DNA from: Brevundimonas sp.
GTDB lineage: Bacteria; Pseudomonadota; Alphaproteobacteria; Caulobacterales; Caulobacteraceae
NCBI GenBank assembly: GCA_016742215.1
Contig: JACVCC010000001.1
Span: forward strand, 1-64,000
Length of the DNA stretch: 64,000 bases
Reading direction: 5' to 3'
The notes below the pieces were generated by a model. The model searched no databases. It was not told where the DNA came from and saw only the letters and a list, made by a program, of their open reading frames with translations. The position numbers and the translations under genes are program-made. Positions 1-8,674 of the stretch are shown here, piece by piece. Numbering within the stretch: position 1 is the stretch's first letter; each line of letters begins with the position of its first letter.

Positions 1-146
1 CCGAATGGAACCAGTTCAGGGCGCTGGATCTGGATCGGGTCAAGCTGTTGCTGAAACAGCCGGTGATGGTCGATCTGCGCAACGTCTACCGGCCGGACGA
101 CATGCGGGCCCGTGGCTTCCGATACGCATCGATCGGACGTGCCTGA
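1..146 (+). CDS. UDP-glucose 6-dehydrogenase family, C-terminal end (partial)
   Basis: Only the last 47 codons lie in the window, read in the frame beginning at base 3 and ending with TGA at 144-146. The peptide contains EWNQFRAL, then DLRNVY and a final GFRYASIGRA. This is the usual C-terminal end of UDP-glucose/GDP-mannose dehydrogenases, where the E-W-F-R segment belongs to the UDP-binding domain. Such enzymes oxidise a nucleotide sugar to its uronic acid for exopolysaccharide synthesis. The exact substrate cannot be told from this fragment. It runs toward a small minus-strand gene whose stop abuts its own stop. Confidence 0.75.
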   Translation, partial: EWNQFRALDLDRVKLLLKQPVMVDLRNVYRPDDMRARGFRYASIGRA

Positions 147-329
147 TCAGGGCTGGCGGTCGGCCACGAGCATGACCGCGACGGCGTCTGCGGCCAAGGG
201 CGTTTCGGCGGGTTTCGGAAGGAGTGTCCGGCCCGCCCCGATGACCAGGGTCGCTGTCAGGATCGCCGATACCGCAGCGATCGCGGCCAGCCTGATATTC
301 TGCACGATTTCCTGACGTTCAGGACCCAC
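147..329 (-). CDS. Small single-pass membrane protein, unknown function
   Basis: A 60-residue product with a GTG start preceded by a GGGGGAAAG ribosome-binding stretch. Residues about 12-36 (start IRLAAIAAV) form one hydrophobic segment, followed by a short Pro/Ala-rich tail. I recognise no family. The strong ribosome-binding site, a length suited to a small membrane protein, and the fit between two flanking genes support it. A chance ORF in GC-rich DNA remains possible. Its stop directly abuts the stop of the convergent dehydrogenase gene. Confidence 0.45.
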   Translation of the reverse strand: MGPERQEIVQNIRLAAIAAVSAILTATLVIGAGRTLLPKPAETPLAADAVAVMLVADRQP

Positions 330-405
330 GCTTTCCCCCGACTCGAAGACCCTGCGTATCGAGCATTCCCGTGGGGCGTGCGCAAGTCACGGAACGGTGT
401 CCAGC

Positions 406-436
406 AAAGAAAAAGGGGAGCCGCCGGGCTCCCCTT
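406..436 (-). terminator. Rho-independent terminator downstream of the OmpA-like gene
   Basis: The arms at 413-422 and 427-436 (AAGGGGAGCC / GGCTCCCCTT) are perfectly complementary around a 4-base loop. Read on the minus strand the hairpin is followed by a T-rich run. It sits just past the stop of the OmpA-family lipoprotein gene. Confidence 0.85.
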
Positions 437-460
437 CCTCAAGTCGTTCCGGTTCCGCGA

Positions 461-1135
461 TCAGCCGCGGAACGGACGGATCAGGATTTCGACCCGACGG
501 TTCTGCGCCTTGCCGTCCGCCGTTGCATTCGAGGCGATCGGCGCGCTCTCGCCGCGTCCATCGACATACAGGCGGTCCGCCAGAACGCCGCGGTCGACGA
601 GGTAGCGTGCGACCGAGGAGGCTCGCTGGCGCGAGAGATTCAGGTTGTAGTCGTCAGAGCCGTCCGAGTCCGCGTGGCCGATCACGTCGACGATCGACTG
701 GTCGTAGCGGTTCAGCACCGCGGCGACGTCGTCCAGGGTCGGATAGAAGCGGTTGTTGATCGACGACTGGTTGGTGGCGAAGGTCACGTCCGACGGCATC
801 CGCAAGACCAGATTGTCGCCCTGACGGGCCACGCCGACGCCCGAGCCGGAGAGCTCGGCCTCGAGTTCACGCTGCTGGCGATCCATATAGGCCCCGACAG
901 CCGCGCCACCCAGAGCGCCGATGCCGGCGCCGATCAGGGCGTTCTTGCGGCCTTCCTCGGAGTTGGAGGTATTGGTCAGGTAGCCCAGCAGGGCGCCGCC
1001 CAGAGCGCCGGCGATCACGCCGGTGCCGGTGTTGTTGCGACGCGGGGTCGAGCTGTACGGATCGGTCGTGGTGCAGGCGGTCGCGCCCAGCAGGGCGGCG
1101 ATGCTGACGCCGGCGAGAATGATCTTGGCGCGCAT
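461..1135 (-). CDS. OmpA-family outer-membrane lipoprotein with glycine zipper
   Basis: A 224-residue predicted lipoprotein. The N-terminus ends in a lipobox (LGATAC, Cys21). Residues about 40-85 are Gly/Ala-rich with the GxxxG spacing of glycine-zipper segments. About 105-224 form an OmpA/Pal-like peptidoglycan-binding domain, with VIGHADSDG, LSRQRASSVARYL and the closing NRRVEI. The expected role is tethering the outer membrane to peptidoglycan. I chose the ATG at 1135 because AAAGGA lies about 8 bases upstream and the signal peptide then starts with MRAK. An upstream in-frame ATG at 1156 lacks these features. It is monocistronic with its own terminator. Confidence 0.88.
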   Translation of the reverse strand: MRAKIILAGVSIAALLGATACTTTDPYSSTPRRNNTGTGVIAGALGGALLGYLTNTSNSEEGRKNALIGAGIGALGGAAVGAYMDRQQRELEAELSGSGVGVARQGDNLVLRMPSDVTFATNQSSINNRFYPTLDDVAAVLNRYDQSIVDVIGHADSDGSDDYNLNLSRQRASSVARYLVDRGVLADRLYVDGRGESAPIASNATADGKAQNRRVEILIRPFRG

Positions 1136-1312
1136 GGGAATGGTCCTTTCGGTCACGGGCTCTCGGCCCTGAAACGCGTCCTTATGGTCAAGGTTCCTGT
1201 CTGTACCGCAGGTGAACGGATTCCTGCCAGCGCCGTTTCCTGCGCCACTGCTTTGCCAAGGTCGTGCTGCAAGGCGTAAGGAAAGCCCAGATCATTGACA
1301 GAGGCGTCTTCC

Positions 1313-2269
1313 GTGACCGCTCAGACCACCAGCACCCGCGCCCTCGAGCCGGTGTCCATGAAACTCTACGACGAGGACTTCCAGGCCTTTGCCGACGCCC
1401 TCGGGCGTTCGTTCAAACGCTATGGCTTCGCCGTGATTTCGGATCACGGTCTGGATGAGGCCGTCATCGAGGACGCGATTGACGACGCCAAGGCCTTCTT
1501 CGCCCTGCCGGAGGATGTGAAACGCCAGTATCACCAGCCCGGCACCGGCGGCGCGCGGGGACTTACCCCGTTCGGCGTGGAGGCCGCCAAGGGCGCGGCG
1601 ACGGTCGATCTGAAGGAGTTCTGGCACGTCGGCCGTGAGCTGCCCGAGGGGCACGCCTACCGCAAATATATGCGCGACAACGTCTGGCCGACCGAGGTCG
1701 AGGGTTTCCGCGAGCATCTGTACGGCATGTTCAGCGCCATGGATGAGCTGGGCGCCAAGGTCCTGCGCGGTATCGCCCGCTACCTCGAGCTCGGCGACGA
1801 CTTCTTCGCGGACAAGGTCCAGCTGGGCAATTCGATCCTGCGGATGCTGCATTATCCGCCCGTGCCCGCGGGCGCCTCGGGCGTTCGTGCCGGCGCGCAC
1901 GAGGACATCAACGTCATCACCCTGCTGCTTGGCGCCGAGGAGGCTGGTCTACAGCTGAAGGACGCCGATGGCGAATGGCTGGACGTGGCGCCGCCTCCGG
2001 GCGCGCTGGTGGTCAACATCGGCGATATGCTGCAGCGCCTGACCAACCATGTGCTGCCGTCGACCAGCCACCGGGTGATCAATCCGTCGCCGGAGAGGGC
2101 CAGCTTCGCCCGCTATTCGACGCCCTTCTTCCTGCACTTCAATCCGGACTTCGTGATCGAGAGCCTTCCCTCGACTGTCACGCCGGACAATCCGGACCGC
2201 TATGTCGGCAAGGCGATCATGGCCGAGGACTTCCTGACGGAACGTCTGAAGGAAATCCGGCTGATCTGA
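1313..2269 (+). CDS. 2-oxoglutarate/Fe(II)-dependent oxygenase, isopenicillin-N-synthase-like
   Basis: A 318-residue soluble enzyme with the two-domain layout of the isopenicillin N synthase/2OG-Fe(II) oxygenase family. An N-terminal non-haem dioxygenase region (YGFAVISDHG near the start) is followed by the jelly-roll core. The Fe(II) ligands are visible as HED in GAHEDINVIT and a distal His in STSHRVINPS, with an Arg shortly after for the co-substrate. The substrate cannot be inferred. The start is uncertain: GTG at 1313 has GAGG 8 bases upstream, while an in-frame TTG at 1295 follows AAGGAAAG at a longer spacing. It is transcribed away from the OmpA-like gene and ends at its own terminator. 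Confidence 0.85.
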   Translation: MTAQTTSTRALEPVSMKLYDEDFQAFADALGRSFKRYGFAVISDHGLDEAVIEDAIDDAKAFFALPEDVKRQYHQPGTGGARGLTPFGVEAAKGAATVDLKEFWHVGRELPEGHAYRKYMRDNVWPTEVEGFREHLYGMFSAMDELGAKVLRGIARYLELGDDFFADKVQLGNSILRMLHYPPVPAGASGVRAGAHEDINVITLLLGAEEAGLQLKDADGEWLDVAPPPGALVVNIGDMLQRLTNHVLPSTSHRVINPSPERASFARYSTPFFLHFNPDFVIESLPSTVTPDNPDRYVGKAIMAEDFLTERLKEIRLI

Positions 2270-2292
2270 GCCAGATCAGTGAGAGCGATGTG

Positions 2293-2324
2293 AAGGGCGG
2301 GCCGGGCGACCGGTCCGCCCTTTT
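2293..2324 (+). terminator. Rho-independent terminator after the oxygenase gene
   Basis: AAGGGCGG and CCGG arms around a GCGA loop, with one G-T pair, are followed by TTTTC on the plus strand. It lies between the convergent oxygenase and TadG-like genes. Confidence 0.8.
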
Positions 2325-2326
2325 CG

Positions 2327-4210
2327 CTATCTGGAGATCCGCAACTGGGTGATGTCACGACCGATCGCGGCGAAGGCGCCGGCCAGGTCGCTGGCGTTGT
2401 CGGCCATGTGGAAATAGCTGCCAGTGGTGGCGCAGTAGCGCAGGACTTCCGCGGCTTGACCGGTGGCCGAGATGCCGAGGCCGACGGTGTAAACCACGAT
2501 CCCCCGCGCGCGCATTCCATCGCAGAGGGCGCGGCTCTGGGCGAACGGATCTCCGTTATCGGGCGCGCAGTTGATCTTGTAGGTGTTGCTGCCGGAGTTG
2601 GCTCCGGCGTCCCGCGAGATGACTCCAGAGCAGTAGGGCGTGTTGAACTCGCCGTCGGTCATGATCACGGCGGCCTTCAGGGTCTCTGCGGTGTTGTAGG
2701 CGCCGGCCGCGCCCGTCGGCCAGACCGAGTTGAACGTCGGCGCCAGCATGTACCACCCCCAGCCGATGCCGATCTGGCCGGCGGTGCCGCCCTCTGCGAC
2801 GAACTGGTTGATCCGGTTCTTGATCAGGGTGGCGTTGCTGGTCAGCGGCAGGATCTGGTTGCTCAGGCAGGAACCGTCCTGGGGATAGTGGCGACCAACC
2901 CGTGAGCTGCCGGAGGGTGCGACATCCGTGTAGCGGTTTGTTCCTGTGCGCTCGGTCACGCAACCCGAAACCAGGTTGGTCTGCAGGTCCTCATACATGT
3001 TCTCGTAGGCAAACCAGGTGCAGCCCTGCTGCGCACACCATGACTTTCCGCCGGACGTGTAGGGGTTCAGCTGTGTGCTGTCCTCGGGGTCGATGGTGTA
3101 GGTGTTCGAGGTGACGTTGCCGACCAGATAGGTCTTGTCGTTCAGCGCCGTCATCCCGCCGATGTCGGTCAGCCGGACGTACTGGTTGTTGGACAGGCCG
3201 TGGCTGTTCGCGGTGATCGTGACCGAGCAGTCGTTGTTCTGGCACTTCTGAACCCGACCCGAGCTGCCGCTATGGTTGCTGTAGTTGCGACCGTCCACGC
3301 GGCTTCCGCCGGTGGTGTAGAGCTCGAACCCGTTGGTCGTCCGGTTGGTGACCACATAGGCCTTGTTGTTCAGTTGCGTCATGCCGCTGACGCCGGTGAT
3401 CCAGACGACGTCGCCGTTCGAGAAGCCGTGGTTGTTGGAGGTGATGACGACGGGGCGGGCCTTGGTCGCCGCGGTGATTGTCCGCTGGTTGCCCGTCAGG
3501 TTCATGACGGCGTTGCTGACGTTCACGGATCCCGTGATCCCGCCGCGCACGGTGGTCAGATAGCTCCCCGGGTTGACCGAGTTGGAGTAGGGCACCAGGG
3601 CGACCTTGGAATAGTAGGGCGTCTGTTGGGCCTGGACGACGAGGTCGACCAGATCCTTCGAGGCCTGGATCAGGGCGCTGATGCGGTCGCCCTGCATCGA
3701 GCCGGTGACGTCCAGAACGAGGGCGACCTCGACATTTCGGGACGAGCGATCGACCTCCGAATGAGCCCCGACCTTGATGTAGTCGTCCATGAACTTGCCG
3801 TACGGCGGCAGGAAGATACTCGCGACGATCGTCTTCACATCGACCTTGGCGTTGGCGATGACCACGTCGCTGCTGTTCAGCACAAATGTCGTGTCGCCCT
3901 CCCGCAGGATGATCTGCGGATAGTTCTTGAGGTTGGCCCTCAGCGCAGCCATCCCGACGCGCTGGATGTCCGTGTTGTTGGTGTAGGAGGACCGGGCGGC
4001 GGTCAGGGCTGCGGCGTCCAGCGCGTCCTGCAGGTTCACCCGAACGGTGGACGCGCGGTTGATGTCCACCCCGCCCATCGTCATCAGGATCAGGACCGGC
4101 AGGCTCAGTCCGAAGATCATCGCGACATTGCCGCGGGTCTCGGACGCGAAGCGGCGCGCGAAGGTTCTCGCGGTGCGGATCAACCCGTTCATCGGTGTGA
4201 GAAGGTTCAT
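2327..4210 (-). CDS. TadG-type pilus-assembly/von Willebrand factor A protein with two inserted FCCH-like repeats
   Basis: A 627-residue product. Residues about 22-46 carry the Tad prepilin-like start (ETRGNVAMIFGLSLPVL), a transmembrane helix of the TadE/TadG type. A von Willebrand A domain begins near residue 160 with a MIDAS-like DVTGSM at about 167-172. Its later part (AAVIMTDGEFNTPYC) lies in the C-terminal third. Between these halves sit two repeats of about 58 residues (about 244-301 and 329-386), each with HG(F/L)SN, a G-M-T-x-L-N core and a Y-x-V-x-N-x-T ending. These resemble the repeat called the ubiquitin-activating-enzyme E1 FCCH domain in phage-type proteins. The ATG at 4210 follows GGGGCAGG. 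It is expected to be anchored and act outside the cytoplasm. No Tad motor or secretin gene is nearby. Confidence 0.82.
   Translation of the reverse strand: MNLLTPMNGLIRTARTFARRFASETRGNVAMIFGLSLPVLILMTMGGVDINRASTVRVNLQDALDAAALTAARSSYTNNTDIQRVGMAALRANLKNYPQIILREGDTTFVLNSSDVVIANAKVDVKTIVASIFLPPYGKFMDDYIKVGAHSEVDRSSRNVEVALVLDVTGSMQGDRISALIQASKDLVDLVVQAQQTPYYSKVALVPYSNSVNPGSYLTTVRGGITGSVNVSNAVMNLTGNQRTITAATKARPVVITSNNHGFSNGDVVWITGVSGMTQLNNKAYVVTNRTTNGFELYTTGGSRVDGRNYSNHSGSSGRVQKCQNNDCSVTITANSHGLSNNQYVRLTDIGGMTALNDKTYLVGNVTSNTYTIDPEDSTQLNPYTSGGKSWCAQQGCTWFAYENMYEDLQTNLVSGCVTERTGTNRYTDVAPSGSSRVGRHYPQDGSCLSNQILPLTSNATLIKNRINQFVAEGGTAGQIGIGWGWYMLAPTFNSVWPTGAAGAYNTAETLKAAVIMTDGEFNTPYCSGVISRDAGANSGSNTYKINCAPDNGDPFAQSRALCDGMRARGIVVYTVGLGISATGQAAEVLRYCATTGSYFHMADNASDLAGAFAAIGRDITQLRISR
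3053..3481 (-). repeat. Two intragenic FCCH-like protein repeats
   Basis: Two divergent copies of one module are encoded at about 3308-3481 and 3053-3226 within the TadG-like gene. Shared positions include N-x-HG-(F/L)-SN, G-(V/I)-(S/G)-GMT-(Q/A)-LN, K-(A/T)-Y-(V/L)-V and N-x-T. They lie inside the von Willebrand A region rather than at its edge. Confidence 0.65.
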
Positions 4211-4355
4211 CGCCTGCCCCGAATCGTTGCCGGCAGGCGCATTGAGCCCACGGTCATCCCGACAAGGATGACGGAGTTCGGTTAAGGGAAGCCTCACTAC
4301 CGAGGGTTAACCGCCGCGCAACGAAGAGGTTACGCGACGGTCCGGGCGTCAGACG

Positions 4356-6242
4356 TCAGGCTTCCCAGCCGCAGTCCTTGCCGCGGTTCTGTTCGGTCAG
4401 CCAGGTGTTGAGCGGGGCGAAATAGTCCGCAACCGCCGAGGCGTCGTTGCCGCTCTCCCCGGTGAAGGCCCGCATGGCCTCCGGCCACGGCCGGGACTGG
4501 CCCATCTCCATCATAGCGTTGAAGCGTTGGCCGACTTCCTCGTTGCCGTAGATCGAGCAGCGATGAAGCGGACCGTTCCAGCCGGCCATACGGCACGCCG
4601 CGCGGTGGAACTGGAACTGGTAGATGTGGGCCAGGAAGTAGCGCGTGTACGGCGTGTTGCCCGGGATGTGGTATTTGGCGCCCGGGTCGAAGGCGTTGGC
4701 CGGACGCGGTCCCGGCGGGACGAGGCCCTGGTACCGCAGCATGGCGGCCGACCAGGCGTCGTTGTACTCGGCAGGCGTGGTCTCGCCCGAGAAGACACCC
4801 CAACGCCAGCGATCAACCATCAGCCCGAACGGAAGGAAGGCGATCTTGTCGAGCGCCATCTTGAGCAGGAAGGGGATATCCTCCTCCTCACCCGGCACGG
4901 TCTGCAGAAGGCCGATCTGGTTCAGATAGGTGGGCGTCAGGGCTGACAGGCCGACAAAGTCGCCGATCGCCTCGTGGAAGCCGTCGTTCGCCCCGTTCTT
5001 GAACAGGAACGGCTGATCCTTGTAGGCGCGCTGATAGACGTTGTGGCCCAGCTCGTGGTGGACGGTGTAGAAGTCGTCGCCGTTCACCTGGGTGCACATC
5101 TTGATGCGGATGTCGTCGCGGTTGTCCAGGTCCCAGGCCGAGGCATGGCAGACGACCTCGCGGTCGCGCGGACGGGTGATCATCGACCGCTCCCAGAAGG
5201 TCTGGGGCAGGGGCGCGATGCCGAGCGAGGTGTAGAAGCCCTCGCCGGTGCGGACCATACGATTGGCGTCGTAGTTCTGGCTGACCAGCAGGTCGGTCAG
5301 GCCGTAGCTGCTTTCGCCGCCGGTGGTCGGGGCGACCACGTCATAGATGTTGCCCCACTGCTGCGACCACATATTGCCCAGCAGGTCGGCGCGGATCGGT
5401 CCGCGATCCGGCTGGACGGCATCGCCGTACTTCGCATTCAGACGGCCGCGGACGTAGCAGTGAAGGTTCTCGTAGAAGGGCTTCACCTGATCCCACAGAC
5501 GGTCCGTCTCGGCGGCGAAGGCATTGGGTTCCATGTCGTAGCCGGCACGCCACATGGCGCCGGTGTCCGCGAAGCCCAGCTCGTGGCTGCCTTCATTGGC
5601 GATCTCGACCATCCGGGCGTAGTCGGCGGCCATGACCGGGGAGACGGTGCGCCAGCCTTCGTAGAGGGCCTTGGTCTCGGCCGGATTGCGGCTCTCGGCC
5701 ATGATGACCGAGGCCTCGTCGAGCGTGATCTGGCGACCCTGATACTCGAACTTGCCGGTCGCGTAGGTCGAATCGAGTCGGGTCGTCAGCTCGGACAGCT
5801 CGGCGGCGGCGCCGGGGCGGTTCGGGGCCGGCAGGACGATGCCCAGGCGCAGGAGGTTCAGTTTGCGGCGGACGTCGGCGGGCACCTCAACATCGTTGAA
5901 AGCCGCTGCGCCATTGGCGAGCTTGACCTGCAGTTCGGTGTACTCGGCGTTGATGCGGCTCTCGAGCCACATGGTGTCGAAGGTGATGTTGGTGGCCCGG
6001 GTCCACTGGATGCGCGAGGCTTCCTCACTCAGGGCGGCGAGGCGGCTCTCGGCGTCGGCGACGAAGGCGGCGGCGCCTTCCGCGGTGGGGGCGTGGGCTG
6101 CGTCGTCCAGAGCAGCGGCGGCCGCATCGGCGGCCTGCAGGTGGGCCGGGTCGACCGAAGCGTCTTCAGTCCAGGCCATGCCGGCGCAGCCGGCCAGGCC
6201 GAAGGCGAGCGCGCAGACGGCGGTCATCAGGGAACGCTTCAT
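4356..6242 (-). CDS. M2-family peptidyl-dipeptidase (ACE-like), lipoprotein
   Basis: A 628-residue zinc metallopeptidase of the M2 (angiotensin-converting enzyme) family. The catalytic HELGH is at residues 396-400 and the third zinc ligand is Glu424 in HEAIGD, the spacing expected of the family. The N-terminus is a lipoprotein signal (GLAGC, Cys19), so it is predicted to sit in the periplasm or at the outer membrane and remove C-terminal dipeptides from peptides. The family is common in Caulobacterales and Xanthomonadales. The ATG at 6242 follows GAGGTTCC. It fits with the M1 peptidase and POT transporter further along, though it is not in an operon with them. Confidence 0.93.
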   Translation of the reverse strand: MKRSLMTAVCALAFGLAGCAGMAWTEDASVDPAHLQAADAAAAALDDAAHAPTAEGAAAFVADAESRLAALSEEASRIQWTRATNITFDTMWLESRINAEYTELQVKLANGAAAFNDVEVPADVRRKLNLLRLGIVLPAPNRPGAAAELSELTTRLDSTYATGKFEYQGRQITLDEASVIMAESRNPAETKALYEGWRTVSPVMAADYARMVEIANEGSHELGFADTGAMWRAGYDMEPNAFAAETDRLWDQVKPFYENLHCYVRGRLNAKYGDAVQPDRGPIRADLLGNMWSQQWGNIYDVVAPTTGGESSYGLTDLLVSQNYDANRMVRTGEGFYTSLGIAPLPQTFWERSMITRPRDREVVCHASAWDLDNRDDIRIKMCTQVNGDDFYTVHHELGHNVYQRAYKDQPFLFKNGANDGFHEAIGDFVGLSALTPTYLNQIGLLQTVPGEEEDIPFLLKMALDKIAFLPFGLMVDRWRWGVFSGETTPAEYNDAWSAAMLRYQGLVPPGPRPANAFDPGAKYHIPGNTPYTRYFLAHIYQFQFHRAACRMAGWNGPLHRCSIYGNEEVGQRFNAMMEMGQSRPWPEAMRAFTGESGNDASAVADYFAPLNTWLTEQNRGKDCGWEA

Positions 6243-6320
6243 CGGAACCTCCTCGCGGCCTCCCGCCGCATGTCGGGCGGAAAGGGAAGCCAGCGGAGCC
6301 GTTCGGTCAAGCGGGGCCGT

Positions 6321-7022
6321 TCAGCGCAATACGCAGGAGGCCAGCCCGTCATTGCGCACCGTCCCCATGGCCACCTGGATGCGGGAGGCGCGGCGGCGGA
6401 CATAGGGACCCGGTGAGGCCGCCTTGTAACGGCGCGGCGAGGGCAGGATAGCCGCCAGGCGGGCCGCCTCGCGCGCCGACAGGTCGCCGGCGGATTTGCC
6501 GTACCAATGCTGGGAGGCCGCTTCGGCGCCATAGACACCCGGCGCCCATTCGGCGACGTTCAGATACACTTCCATGATCCGGCGCTTGCCCCACACCGTC
6601 TCGATCAGGACGGTGTAGCCGGTCTCGAAACCCTTGCGGATCCAGTCGCGGCCCGGCCACAGGAAGACGTTCTTGGCCGTCTGCTGGCTGATGGTCGAGC
6701 CGCCCCGGATGCGCCCGCGCCCGCGCTTCTCGGCTCGGGCGTTGGACTTCAGCGCCCGCTCAATGGCCTTCATGTCGAAGCCGCGGTGGGCGCAGAAGGT
6801 CGAGTCCTCGGCGGCAATAACCGCCTCGACCAGCCGGGGCGAGATGTCGTCCAGGGACCGCCATCGATAGTCCCGGCCCTCGCCGGCGAGGAGGCGCGAG
6901 GTCATCAGCCAGGTGTTGGGCGGCGGGACGATCAGGTGCAGGAGGACGCCCGCCGACGCCAGAAGCGCGCCGAGGATCCCCACCCCGAGAATCGGCCTGC
7001 GCTTGCGCCCCCGCTCTTGCAT
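6321..7022 (-). CDS. mtgA: Monofunctional biosynthetic peptidoglycan transglycosylase
   Basis: A 233-residue GT51 enzyme that polymerises glycan strands from lipid II at the periplasmic face. One N-terminal membrane helix (residues about 12-32) precedes the GT51 domain. The family motifs are AAEDSTFCAHRGFD with the catalytic Glu, GGSTISQQTAKN, KRRIMEVYLNVAEW and ARLAAILPSP. The length is typical. The start at 7022 (MQERGRKRR) gives a basic cytoplasmic N-terminus; the frame stays open far upstream but that part has no coding character. It lies 38 bases after the TadG-like gene and may be cotranscribed with it. Confidence 0.95.
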   Translation of the reverse strand: MQERGRKRRPILGVGILGALLASAGVLLHLIVPPPNTWLMTSRLLAGEGRDYRWRSLDDISPRLVEAVIAAEDSTFCAHRGFDMKAIERALKSNARAEKRGRGRIRGGSTISQQTAKNVFLWPGRDWIRKGFETGYTVLIETVWGKRRIMEVYLNVAEWAPGVYGAEAASQHWYGKSAGDLSAREAARLAAILPSPRRYKAASPGPYVRRRASRIQVAMGTVRNDGLASCVLR

Positions 7023-7060
7023 TCCGGGATGTTGGTCGCCCCGGCGGCAACGCGCAAGCG

Positions 7061-8674
7061 TCAGGCGGCCAGCCGGGGAGGGGCGCCCGATCCGCACAGC
7101 AAACCCGCGGGCCTGACGTCGGCCTCTCCGATGCCGACCCCCACGAGGTCCAGCAAGGAGGAGAGGAGGTCGTCGAGCGGCGAGGCGATCGACAGCAGGG
7201 CGGTACGAATGCGGGACGGGAGCCCGGCCAGCGAGACGCCCAGGCCCAGTGCCTGAATGTCGAGCGTCGCGCTGGACGTAAGGCTGTCCAGACTGGACGC
7301 GAGCAGATTCCCTGATCCGATCGTCTTCGGGCTCAGGTTCTGGATTTCGCTCTTTGAGAACTGAAGGCGGGTCGGTCCGGACGAGCCGACATTGATCCGG
7401 GCTGATCCGCGGACGCGCAGAAGGATGGTGTCGAGGATCGGGGCCGGCGACAGGACCGCGGTTCGCGAATGGTCCGAGAGGCGGGAGGTTGAAATCTCTC
7501 CCAGGGCGAGGCTGGCGACCCCCGAGTTTGCTGTGACGGCGAAGGTCTGGTTGCGGCAATCGATCGAGGCCAGCGAAGCCTCGCCGCTCGCCACTTCGGC
7601 GTAGAGGGGCAGTCGGACGCGACCCAGGCCGGCCAGGTCAGGCGTGGCGACGTCGACGTGCAGGCGTATCTGTGCGGTGCGGACCACGATGGAGTCCTTG
7701 CTCTCGACGGTCAGCCAGGGCGACTGCTGCTCACGCTCTCCGATCGACAACCGGACAGTGGCCGTCAGGGGCGCTGCGATGTCGGCATTCAGGGTGATGG
7801 TTTCGGCGTTGGCGGCGTCGCCGAGCGCAGCCAGAACAATGTCCCAGACGGGGACCCGGGCGTGAAGGTCTCCCGCGACCAGTGGTGAAACCTCGATCAG
7901 GCTGTCCAGGCGCAGTCGCCGATCCTGGCCCTGGTCGAGGCTGACCGAGATCGATCTGAGCGTGACGGACGTCTGCCCGTCGGTCACTCTCGACAGGCTG
8001 TCGACCAGTTGCCGTGTTGAGATCTCCCGGCCGAGAAGCGAGGTGCGGTCTGCCTCGCCGAGGCTGTCTCCGAGATCGGCCAGCAGGGCGTCAAGTTCGA
8101 GGCTGCTTCGGACCAGGCCGTCATAGCCTACCGCGGTGAGCGCGATCTCCTGACCGGTGAGACCCGACAGCAGGGCGTTCGCCAAGGCTGGTTCCGCACT
8201 CAGAAGCCGCGAACCGATCGAGAACGCGGCGGCTTCGTGGGCGGGGCGGGTCGCCACTGCGGACTTGCGGAGCCGTACGGACGGAATGCCGAGCACCTGG
8301 CCGAAGAACAGCGGGACCTCTTCCTCAAGGACGACCCGGACGGCGTTCGAGGCGCTCGCTCCGGGGGTGAAGCGGTCTGCAAGGGAAAGGGCTGGATCGG
8401 GTCGATACTCGCCGACCTCAAGGGCGCCGATGCTCGCGTTCGGGTTCTTGATCTCCAGGACCCGGGTGGCGGTCTGCGCGGGCCGGGCCAGGTCGCCGGC
8501 GGCGGATACGGCGGCTGTGTCGGCCAGTCCCTGCAAGGCGCGGGCATGGAAGTATACCGATGACGCATCGATGGCGGCGGCCGAGCCGGACAGGACCAGC
8601 ACGCACACGAGCACCGAAAGGGCGCCGACGCCTCCGCGGGTATCCCTGACGAGCTCGCGGAGAAGGGTGATCAT
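7061..8674 (-). CDS. TadG-like membrane-anchored protein
   Basis: A 537-residue protein with an N-terminal segment of the putative Flp pilus-assembly TadG type. TRGGVGALSVLVCVLVLSG is a prepilin-like transmembrane helix, followed by the family's YFHARALQGLADTAAVSAA pattern. The remaining 480 or so residues are a long extracytoplasmic region rich in Ser, Leu and Asp without a recognisable catalytic motif. Its start overlaps the stop of the TadE-like gene by 4 bases (ATGA), which indicates translational coupling. The last residues contain one Cys and are Gly/Pro-rich. Function beyond surface or pilus assembly is inferred from the family only. Confidence 0.8.
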   Translation of the reverse strand: MITLLRELVRDTRGGVGALSVLVCVLVLSGSAAAIDASSVYFHARALQGLADTAAVSAAGDLARPAQTATRVLEIKNPNASIGALEVGEYRPDPALSLADRFTPGASASNAVRVVLEEEVPLFFGQVLGIPSVRLRKSAVATRPAHEAAAFSIGSRLLSAEPALANALLSGLTGQEIALTAVGYDGLVRSSLELDALLADLGDSLGEADRTSLLGREISTRQLVDSLSRVTDGQTSVTLRSISVSLDQGQDRRLRLDSLIEVSPLVAGDLHARVPVWDIVLAALGDAANAETITLNADIAAPLTATVRLSIGEREQQSPWLTVESKDSIVVRTAQIRLHVDVATPDLAGLGRVRLPLYAEVASGEASLASIDCRNQTFAVTANSGVASLALGEISTSRLSDHSRTAVLSPAPILDTILLRVRGSARINVGSSGPTRLQFSKSEIQNLSPKTIGSGNLLASSLDSLTSSATLDIQALGLGVSLAGLPSRIRTALLSIASPLDDLLSSLLDLVGVGIGEADVRPAGLLCGSGAPPRLAA

